Positions 1 through 4,725 of a stretch of 5,346 bases of DNA are shown here, one piece after another. Location: NCBI GenBank assembly GCA_018065685.1, contig JAGHSU010000016.1, positions 1 to 5,346 on the forward strand. The letters are read 5' to 3'. This DNA comes from Candidatus Methanocorpusculum equi (lineage in GTDB: Archaea; Halobacteriota; Methanomicrobia; Methanomicrobiales; Methanocorpusculaceae). The notes under the pieces were generated by a model, which saw nothing but the letters and a program-made list of their open reading frames with translations, did no database searches and was not told the DNA's origin. Each line of letters opens with the position of its first letter. Position 1 is the stretch's first letter. A program made the translations under genes and the position numbers.

Positions 1-870
1 GTTGCATTCTCTGCCGCAGAAGTGCAGGAGATGACAGAAACAGCAGGGGGTGTTATCGTCTGGGGAGGGTCTACCAATATTGTCCCGGCTGACGACGTTC
101 CGATACGCTACGAATACCCGCTGAAAACTAATCCGCGGGGCAAAATGCTTGCAAGCATCATGGCAAAAAAGAAAGCAGCAGGCTCTGATATCTGCGTAAT
201 CGACATCCCGACAGGGCCGGGAGCAAAAGTTGCGGATGAAACCGAGGGAAGAATCCTTGCAGGACAGCTGATTGAGCTTGGCAAGCGTCTTGACATAAAG
301 GTTGAATGCGCACTCACCTATGGGGGATTTCCTATCGGACGCGACGTGGGGGTAAATCTCGAGGTTGCAGAGGCCCTCCGTATTCTTGAGGAGAGGGACG
401 GAAGCGGCTCTCTCGTCTTAAAAAGCTGCGCAGTTGCCGGTATCGCCCTTGAGATGGCAGGCGTTGCAGCGCGGGGTGAGGGGGCAGATGCTGCAATGCG
501 TCTGATTCAGAGCGGAAAAGCACATCAGAAGATGCTGGATATCATTGAAATCCAGGGAGGAGATGCAAAGGTTAAATCGTCAGACCTCCCGACAGGAGCA
601 TTTTCATACTCTGTCGAAGCGCCGGAAGACGGTTATGTCATATCAATCAGCAACCGCCCTGTAATTGATATTGTACGCGCTGCAGGAAGTCCTGCGGACC
701 ACGGGGCAGGAATTCACCTGCATAAAAAGGTCGGTGAGCCGGTGAAAAAAGGAGACACACTCTATACCATCTATGCGGACAAGGAGTGGAAACTTTCAAA
801 AGCGCTGAAAATCGCGGAAGAAACGACTCCTGTGCGGATTTCCGGGATGCTTATCTCACGGGTTGCCTGA
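1..870 (+). CDS. deoA: AMP phosphorylase (archaeal thymidine-phosphorylase family), 5'-truncated by the window edge
   Basis: The reading frame is open from base 1 to the TGA at 868-870, giving 289 residues; family members are about 500 residues, so roughly the first 210 are missing. The GTG at 22 is an internal codon, not a start, because the upstream codons continue the conserved sequence. Known role of the family: cytosolic phosphorolysis of AMP (also CMP and UMP) to the base and ribose 1,5-bisphosphate, which feeds ribose-1,5-bisphosphate isomerase and type III RuBisCO. Seen here: the VWGG and PADD motifs near residues 20-32, AKKKAAGSD and the glycine-rich IPTGPGAKV segment (about 49-70), the FPIGRDVG..LEV..AL signature (about 112-128), and a C-terminal beta-rich domain with DHGAGIHLHKKVGEPVKKGD (about 235-254) followed by YTIYAD. 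The AKKKA-IDIPTGPGAKV pattern favours the archaeal AMP-specific branch over bacterial thymidine phosphorylase. The partner genes of the pathway are not in this window. Confidence 0.93.
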   Translation, partial: VAFSAAEVQEMTETAGGVIVWGGSTNIVPADDVPIRYEYPLKTNPRGKMLASIMAKKKAAGSDICVIDIPTGPGAKVADETEGRILAGQLIELGKRLDIKVECALTYGGFPIGRDVGVNLEVAEALRILEERDGSGSLVLKSCAVAGIALEMAGVAARGEGADAAMRLIQSGKAHQKMLDIIEIQGGDAKVKSSDLPTGAFSYSVEAPEDGYVISISNRPVIDIVRAAGSPADHGAGIHLHKKVGEPVKKGDTLYTIYADKEWKLSKALKIAEETTPVRISGMLISRVA

Positions 871-886
871 GATGAATAAACCGATG

Positions 887-894
887 ATATAAAA
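887..894 (+). promoter_or_regulatory. Candidate TATA box (ATATAAAA) for the surface-protein gene
   Basis: ATATAAAA lies in the 51-bp gap between the phosphorylase stop and the ATG at 922. An archaeal start site about 25 bases downstream would fall near 912-920, giving a leaderless or very short-leader transcript. The box is exactly the loop between inverted arms CCGATG (881-886) and CGTCGG (895-900). A second AT-rich candidate, TAATATAAATA at 911-921, is too close to the ATG to place a start upstream of it. Readthrough from the phosphorylase gene is the alternative. The assignment rests on motif and spacing only. Confidence 0.4.
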
Positions 895-921
895 CGTCGG
901 GAGATGCAAATAATATAAATA

Positions 922-2139
922 ATGATGAAAAAATTAATTGCAGTTCTGCTTTTTGCAGCAGTTATCCTCTGCGGAACGGGGTTCGCAGCAGCTGATGAGC
1001 CGGTCACCCCGGTTACGTTTTCAGTCGTTGTTATGGGTGCCGAAAACAACTACATTTCTGAAGCGGAAGTTGTTGTGTATTCTGATGGTGCAGCGCCGCA
1101 ACCATATAAAACAAACATTGACGGCTCAGCAAAATTCCTACTCATACCGGGTGAATACACTGTTTCCGTCACCAAAACAGGGTATGTTAGTCAAACAAAA
1201 ACAATCACTGTAAATGCTGCAACCCCCATTCTGTCGATTCAGCTGATAAAAGAACCTCCGGTACTGGTTACAGTAATTGAGGAAGACGGTGCCTGTATTG
1301 AAGGAGCGGAAGTAATAATTAACGGCGTTTCCGCGGGGAAAACTGATCAGTACGGGCACCTGAATGTCTCTATGATTCGAGGTGCAAACAACACTATTCG
1401 GGTAAAAGCAGTTTCACATTTAGACTACCTTGACCCGAAATGTTATGTCAGCTCCGAGGTGACCGCACTCCAGCCGATTGTCCTGTCCCTTGCAAAAATC
1501 AGTCCGCTGATTTTAATCTATAACGAAAATAACGTCCCGGTTGCAGGCGCTGCAGTCTCTGTTGATGGAAAACTTATTACCTATTCGGACAGTTACGGAA
1601 GAGCACAACTTCCTGAGTACACGGCAGGGGTGACTTACACCCTCTCCATCTCCAGTGACGGATACAATCCATATACGGAATTGAAGGAATTCACAACAGA
1701 CACGTCCGATTTTGTTGTGACTCTCCAGAACAAACCGGACCCGGCAGCTGCAGTCAGAATTACGGTCAAAACAGATGATAGGGTGCTCTCAGGGGCTCTT
1801 GTCTACTTTGACGGAAACAACAAGGGGCAGACCGGTCTTGACGGGACATATACCACGATGGTAAATCCGGGAACAACTGTTATGATAAGTGCATCCGCGG
1901 ACGGGTACAGCGGAGATACAAAAACCCTGACTGTTCAGCCGGGAATAACAAATGAAGTAACTATTCTGATGAAGGAAAATATCCCTACCACATTAATCGG
2001 AATCGGCGCACTTGCAGCAATTATTGTTCTTCTGATTGTAATCATGATAATTGTCGGATATAAAAAGCGCAGCAAAAAATCATCATCCGGTACATCCGGT
2101 AACTCTTACGGTCCGAGACAGCGTCGCGACTCGCTGTAA
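922..2139 (+). CDS. Secreted, membrane-anchored protein with four PEGA / carboxypeptidase-regulatory-like repeats
   Basis: This 405-residue protein has no enzyme motif that I recognise. Residues 1-24 form a classic signal peptide: MMKK, a hydrophobic core (AVLLFAAVIL), then a likely cleavage near AAA-DEP. Four related beta-sandwich repeats follow at about 31-110, 113-193, 195-269 and 277-351. Each shows the pattern hydrophobic strand, a G/EAEV or AGAAVSVDG turn, a (T)D.YG or DG.(A/Y) hairpin, a PGEYTVSV-like strand, a GY turn, and a closing strand. Residues 356-379 are a strongly hydrophobic transmembrane helix, followed by a basic tail (KKRSKK, then RQRR) that should stay in the cytoplasm. 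The bulk is therefore outside the cell. Two N-glycosylation sequons are visible (NVS at 148, NNT at 156). Such repeats usually mediate adhesion or envelope interactions; that role is inference. The start could equally be the second ATG at 925. The GGGAG at 899-903 is 18 bases from the ATG and so is a poor ribosome site, which fits a leaderless mRNA. Confidence 0.88.
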   Translation: MMKKLIAVLLFAAVILCGTGFAAADEPVTPVTFSVVVMGAENNYISEAEVVVYSDGAAPQPYKTNIDGSAKFLLIPGEYTVSVTKTGYVSQTKTITVNAATPILSIQLIKEPPVLVTVIEEDGACIEGAEVIINGVSAGKTDQYGHLNVSMIRGANNTIRVKAVSHLDYLDPKCYVSSEVTALQPIVLSLAKISPLILIYNENNVPVAGAAVSVDGKLITYSDSYGRAQLPEYTAGVTYTLSISSDGYNPYTELKEFTTDTSDFVVTLQNKPDPAAAVRITVKTDDRVLSGALVYFDGNNKGQTGLDGTYTTMVNPGTTVMISASADGYSGDTKTLTVQPGITNEVTILMKENIPTTLIGIGALAAIIVLLIVIMIIVGYKKRSKKSSSGTSGNSYGPRQRRDSL

Positions 2140-2149
2140 CCGGCATATC

Positions 2150-2158
2150 TTTTTTTTT
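2150..2158 (+). terminator. Oligo-T terminator after the surface-protein gene
   Basis: Nine consecutive T residues begin 11 bases after the TAA of the surface-protein gene and are followed by an AT-rich stretch. Archaeal RNA polymerase terminates at such U-tracts without needing a hairpin. No GC-rich stem precedes the tract. Confidence 0.6.
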
Positions 2159-2165
2159 AAATTTG

Positions 2166-2214
2166 AAAAATTATACCTGTTCAGTCCGTCCGGAATTCCA
2201 TGATGGACTGAATA
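2166..2214 (-). terminator. Hairpin plus T-tract ending the minus-strand gene; may act in both directions
   Basis: TTCAGTCCGTC (2180-2190) pairs with GATGGACTGAA (2202-2212) as an 11-bp stem with one G-T pair, extendable by a G-T and a T-A pair to 2178 and 2214. The 11-base loop contains the palindrome GGAATTCC (2192-2199). On the minus strand the hairpin starts six bases after the TAA at 2220-2222 and is followed by TTTTT (complement of 2166-2170), as expected for an end signal of the small membrane-protein gene. It also separates the two convergent genes, so it could stop readthrough from the plus strand. Confidence 0.55.
2173..2187 (+). repeat. Direct repeat copy A flanking the small membrane-protein gene
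   Basis: ATACCTGTTCAGTCC here matches ATATCAGTTCAGTCC at 2416-2430 in 13 of 15 positions, including an unbroken 9-mer GTTCAGTCC. The two copies lie 243 bases apart in the same orientation. This copy overlaps the left arm of the terminator hairpin. A duplication scar, a regulatory word and chance are all possible. Confidence 0.45.
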
Positions 2215-2219
2215 ATACT

Positions 2220-2417
2220 TTATTTTCTCGGAATTAGTAAATATACCGCAAAACAAATCACCGCAACAGCCAGAAAGATGACTGCGTGTTCTGGTGCGAT
2301 TTTTTTCAGAAGGGATAGTACAAGTACTGCAAGCCCGAGGGCCAGTCCGATACACCCTGTAATCATTCTCGGATGATCTATTACGATAATTTTCTCAGTT
2401 TTGTCTTTCTGTGCCAT
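2220..2417 (-). CDS. Small protein with two transmembrane segments, function unknown
   Basis: The 65-residue product starts at the ATG complementary to 2415-2417 and ends with TAA (2220-2222). I do not recognise a family. Residues 1-18 are polar and charged (MAQKDKTEK...DHPR). Residues 19-37 and 45-62 are hydrophobic helices (ITGCIGLALGLAVLVLSLL and AVIFLAVAVICFAVYLLI), joined by a short KKIAPEH turn, and the chain ends in PRK. This is a helical-hairpin membrane protein with both termini on the same side, probably the cytoplasm. Evidence that it is real: an AAAGGA ribosome site about 10 bases before the ATG, a hairpin/T-tract terminator just after the stop, composition typical of a membrane protein, and no competing gene in the region. 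It is transcribed against the surface-protein gene and away from the nuclease gene, so it is a single-gene unit. Confidence 0.7.
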   Translation of the reverse strand: MAQKDKTEKIIVIDHPRMITGCIGLALGLAVLVLSLLKKIAPEHAVIFLAVAVICFAVYLLIPRK

Positions 2418-2430
2418 ATCAGTTCAGTCC
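2416..2430 (+). repeat. Direct repeat copy B, over the start codon and leader of the small gene
   Basis: ATATCAGTTCAGTCC matches copy A at 2173-2187 in 13 of 15 bases. Read on the minus strand it contains GGACTGAAC, overlapping the ribosome-binding site (AAAGGA) of the small gene and reaching its ATG. A separate 9-mer, ATACCTGTT, is shared by copy A (2173-2181) and 2439-2447, just beyond this copy. Confidence 0.45.
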
Positions 2431-2562
2431 TTTTGTACATACCTGTTTTGTATTCAGGCCTCTTCAATGTATACGTTTGTCAGAGTTGTTTTACGCATAC
2501 ACGGCATCGCATCTAACCTATGTCTTATCATCTTGGAGAACAAATAAGTAATCATATCTGAA
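2418..2562. promoter_or_regulatory. Divergent intergenic region with a candidate TATA element
   Basis: These 145 bases separate the minus-strand small gene from the plus-strand nuclease operon and must carry both promoters. The best candidate for the small gene is GTATACATT read on the minus strand (complement of 2466-2474). A start about 25-30 bases later gives a leader of roughly 27 bases containing the AAAGGA site. The GTATAC core is palindromic and could also serve the plus strand, giving a leader of about 65 bases. No other strong plus-strand TATA box stands out; AAATAAG at 2542-2548 is too close to the ATG at 2563. I see no convincing small gene here. Confidence 0.35.
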
Positions 2563-3966
2563 ATGTCTTCGGAAGTGATACATGACATCAGCAGTGCGGC
2601 AGATATCATCAGCGAAAGCGATGCGGTAACTCTTGTCTCCCATATCGATGCTGACGGTATCGCAAGTGCCTCAATCATGCTCCAGACGCTGAAACGGGAG
2701 CACATCCCGGTAAATCCGGTATTTATCAGACAGCTTGAGCCGATGACAATCCCGCACATTCCGCGCGATTCAAGTCTCAAGCTCTTTACGGACCTGGGTT
2801 CAGGGCAGCAGCATCTTCTGGAAGATGCGGGTTTTACCTCCGACGAGGTGCTGATTTTAGACCACCACATACCCCAGCCTGCGGAAAACGGGACCGAGTA
2901 CCGTCAGGTAAATACCCAGTTTTACGGGGATGAGTATCAGAAGTGCAGTGCTGCAGGAATCTGTTATCTGGTATCGCGTAAAATTAATGAGAATAACATT
3001 GACTTAAGCAAACTCGGAGTCGTTGGAAACGTCGGCGATATGATGGCGCGCGAGGCGGGAAAACTTTGCGGGATTGCGCACTGGATAGCAGAGGATGCAG
3101 AGAAAAACGGGATTCTGCAGATAAGATTCGGGATTAACTGTTACGGCCTTTCAACACGCGCCCTGCATCTGTCCATTTCCAACTCAGATGACCCGGTCAT
3201 TCCGGGAATTTCAGGAAAACCCGCGGCTGCAGCCGCTTTTCTTGTCCGTGCAGGGATTTATCCTTCAGAATCCTCTGTCCGCATCTTTGAAGAGTTAAAC
3301 GATGACGAGGTCAGGAAACTTTCAAGTTCTCTTGCCGAGCAGATGATTGCAAACGGTGAATCCACGGAGCGCCTTTTTGCCGAGCAGTACTTCTTCCCCG
3401 ATGAGCCGGAGAAAAGCCCGCTTCGTAATGCCTCAGAGTATGCAACGATGCTGAATGCCTGCGGCAGATGGCAGAAACCGGCAGTGGGGGCTGCAGTCTG
3501 TGAAGGTGACCGCGGAGTCCGGTACTGTGAGGCGGAGCACATGCTCAGGCACCACAGAAGTATCATCCGTGAGTTGTGTGAGTACATTCTCGATACCGGC
3601 GTTGACGAACTTTCTGCGATTCAGACGATTCATACGGGAGACAGATATCCTGATACAGTTGTCGGAATCGGTGCGGGAATGGCCCTATCCAAACTGAATC
3701 CTGCAAAACCGATTCTTGTGCTGTGCACAGTATCAGATGCCCCTGATCAGGTTAAGGTCTCGATGCGCACCAATGAACGAACTGTGCGCCGCGGCGTAAA
3801 TCTACAGGAAGCTTTATGTATATCTGCCGCGGAATTCAACGGAGCAGGCGGAGGACATAATATTGCAGCGGGTGCATATATACCAAAAGGATGCGAAAAT
3901 GATTTCATCAGAAGAGTTAACGAACTTATCGAAGAGCAGGTTGCTCCGCGTGCGAAGAATTGCTGA
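2563..3966 (+). CDS. Archaeal RecJ-like single-strand exonuclease (DHH/DHHA1 phosphoesterase, GAN type)
   Basis: The product is 467 residues, close to the usual 450-490 for archaeal RecJ/GAN proteins. The DHH domain motifs are intact: HIDADG (27-32), FTDLGSG (75-81, metal ligand D77), DHH (100-102) and GNVGD (155-159). The C-terminal DHHA1 substrate-binding domain shows VKVSMRTN (397-404) and GGGH (429-432) followed by NIAAGA. All metal-binding positions are present, so it should be catalytic, unlike Cdc45-like inactive relatives. Known family roles are 5'-3' or 3'-5' exonuclease action on single-stranded DNA or RNA, and association of GAN with the replicative CMG helicase and GINS; which applies here is not visible. 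A TAA at 2545-2547 lies in frame upstream, and the ATG at 2563 is the first usable start after it. No ribosome site lies at normal spacing (the GGAG at 2535-2538 is 24 bases away), suggesting a leaderless or weakly initiated mRNA. It heads the operon that continues with the PUA, NAC and TrmI genes. Confidence 0.9.
   Translation: MSSEVIHDISSAADIISESDAVTLVSHIDADGIASASIMLQTLKREHIPVNPVFIRQLEPMTIPHIPRDSSLKLFTDLGSGQQHLLEDAGFTSDEVLILDHHIPQPAENGTEYRQVNTQFYGDEYQKCSAAGICYLVSRKINENNIDLSKLGVVGNVGDMMAREAGKLCGIAHWIAEDAEKNGILQIRFGINCYGLSTRALHLSISNSDDPVIPGISGKPAAAAAFLVRAGIYPSESSVRIFEELNDDEVRKLSSSLAEQMIANGESTERLFAEQYFFPDEPEKSPLRNASEYATMLNACGRWQKPAVGAAVCEGDRGVRYCEAEHMLRHHRSIIRELCEYILDTGVDELSAIQTIHTGDRYPDTVVGIGAGMALSKLNPAKPILVLCTVSDAPDQVKVSMRTNERTVRRGVNLQEALCISAAEFNGAGGGHNIAAGAYIPKGCENDFIRRVNELIEEQVAPRAKNC
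3938..3941 (+). promoter_or_regulatory. Ribosome-binding site AGGT that decides the PUA gene start
   Basis: AGGT sits eight bases before the GTG at 3950 and matches the GGAGGTGAT core expected for an archaeal 16S 3' end. It supports a start at 3950 inside the end of the nuclease gene. The competing ATG at 3899 has its own AAAAGG eight bases upstream, but would create a 68-base overlap. Confidence 0.4.
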
Positions 3967-4393
3967 CTATCAGTTCGGGCGCGGCGCGGGAAATGCTCTG
4001 TTTCCCGATGACGTGACGTTTTCGTACTCGAACACCAAACGTGTCCGTTATGTTAGTCTCGGACGGGAACGGCTTGTTACGGTCCGCGCGAACGACGGAA
4101 GACTCACGCTCGGATTTTCCGGAGCAAAACGTCTGCATGAGTATTTTCCGGCTCCAAAAAACCGCGTTGTTGTCATAGATGATGCGGCGCCGTTTGTGGC
4201 AGACGGGAAAAACGCAATGGCAAAACATGTAATCTTTGCCGACGAATCTATACTGGCAGAAGATGAAGTGTTCATAACCGATGAATCTGATAATCTTCTG
4301 GCAACCGGAATGGCTGTTCTATCCGGTTGCGAGATGAAAGGAGTAAATTACGGAACAGCAGTTAAAACCAGACAGGGAGCAAATAAAAAATGA
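3950..4393 (+). CDS. Stand-alone archaeal PUA-domain protein (RNA-binding, function unproven)
   Basis: From GTG 3950 the product is 147 residues. It opens with the conserved RRIADYQFGRGAG..LFP block, typical of a small archaeal family with a pre-PUA region and a C-terminal PUA domain related to those of archaeosine transglycosylases and pseudouridine synthases. The PUA part covers about residues 72-140: RVVVIDDAAPFVADGKNAMAKHV, then D..I...DEV...DE.D.LLATG.A.LSG.EM. The PUA domain is a known RNA-binding fold; no catalytic motif is present, so a role in tRNA or rRNA handling is inference from fold and neighbours. Start choice: GTG 3950 has an AGGT site and a 17-base overlap with the nuclease gene. 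TTG 3941 adds MLR, while ATG 3899 adds 17 residues rich in codons little used by the neighbours (TTA, AGG, TTG), as expected of out-of-frame reading. The stop overlaps the NAC start as ATGA. Confidence 0.82.
   Translation: MRRIADYQFGRGAGNALFPDDVTFSYSNTKRVRYVSLGRERLVTVRANDGRLTLGFSGAKRLHEYFPAPKNRVVVIDDAAPFVADGKNAMAKHVIFADESILAEDEVFITDESDNLLATGMAVLSGCEMKGVNYGTAVKTRQGANKK
4375..4379 (+). promoter_or_regulatory. Ribosome-binding site GGGAG of the NAC gene
   Basis: GGGAG lies ten bases before the ATG at 4390, within the end of the PUA gene. It favours the first of the two tandem ATG codons (4390 over 4393) and allows NAC its own initiation in addition to coupling through the ATGA overlap. Confidence 0.5.
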
Positions 4394-4725
4394 TGCCGGG
4401 AGTTAATCCAAAGCAGATGAAAGCCGCGATGCGGAAGATGGGAATGACCATGGAAGAGATTGAAAATGTCGAAAAGGTCGTTGTCTACACCCCGCAGGGC
4501 AATTATGTATTTGAGAATGTACAGGTCGTAGGAATCAAGATGCAGGGCCAGACCTCCTATCAGCTGACAGGAGATGTCCGGTTTGAGGAAGCAGAAGTAC
4601 AAATCCCCGAGGATGATGTAAAGCTTGTTGCATCCCAGACTGGGAAGAGTGCGGAAGAGGCTGAAGCCGCACTGAAAGAGTCCAAAGGCGACATCGCAGA
4701 AGCCATCATGAAACTTTCAGCATGA
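4390..4725 (+). CDS. nac: Nascent polypeptide-associated complex protein (archaeal NAC)
   Basis: The 111-residue length is normal for archaeal NAC, which works as a homodimer at the ribosome exit tunnel and contacts emerging chains. Residues 1-19 (MMPGVNPKQMKAAMRKMGM) are the basic, methionine-rich N-terminal segment associated with ribosome binding. Residues about 20-68 form the NAC beta-barrel domain (EIENVEKVVVYTPQGNYVFE.VQVVGIKMQGQTSYQLTG). Residues about 74-110 are the UBA domain (EDDVKLVASQTGKS..EAEAAL....GDIAEAIMKLS), the feature that separates the alpha type from the beta type. The gene is joined by 4-base ATGA overlaps to the PUA gene upstream and to TrmI downstream, so translation of the three is probably coupled. 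NAC next to an RNA-binding PUA protein and a tRNA methyltransferase is consistent with a ribosome/translation operon. Confidence 0.96.
   Translation: MMPGVNPKQMKAAMRKMGMTMEEIENVEKVVVYTPQGNYVFENVQVVGIKMQGQTSYQLTGDVRFEEAEVQIPEDDVKLVASQTGKSAEEAEAALKESKGDIAEAIMKLSA

Noticed and set aside
958..981. Cysteine in the signal peptide as a lipoprotein attachment site
   Set aside because: C17 is preceded by VIL rather than a small residue at -1, and a better cleavage site (AAA-DEP) follows seven residues later.
771..1049. Minus-strand open frame of 92 codons over the phosphorylase/surface-protein junction
   Set aside because: It covers two well-supported plus-strand genes and their promoter, and its product has no recognisable features.
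2085..2102. Tandem ATCCGGTA(C/A) nine-mers
   Set aside because: Only two units, inside the Ser/Gly-rich tail codons (SGTSG); best explained by low-complexity coding sequence.
1981..2139. PGF-CTERM or PEF-CTERM archaeosortase signal at the end of the surface protein
   Set aside because: The helix is preceded by NIPTTLIGIG with no PGF/PEF triplet, and the basic tail of about 26 residues is too long for that class.
922..2447. Toxin-antitoxin or phage-defence module formed by the surface protein and the small membrane protein
   Set aside because: The genes are convergent with separate terminators, neither shows a toxin, nuclease or sensor motif, and the architecture is that of an ordinary envelope protein.
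2535..2538. GGAG as ribosome site of the nuclease gene
   Set aside because: It is 24 bases from the ATG, and no start codon opens a frame at normal distance.
2454..2870. Minus-strand open frame of 138 codons across the nuclease start
   Set aside because: It lies mostly antisense to the RecJ-like gene, whose motifs are unmistakable, and the peptide is rich in Ser, Cys and Arg with no domain or membrane pattern that makes sense.
3863..3898. TTG at 3863 as the start of the PUA gene
   Set aside because: It would extend the overlap with the nuclease gene over its conserved GGGH-adjacent segment, with no ribosome site and a peptide outside the conserved family block.
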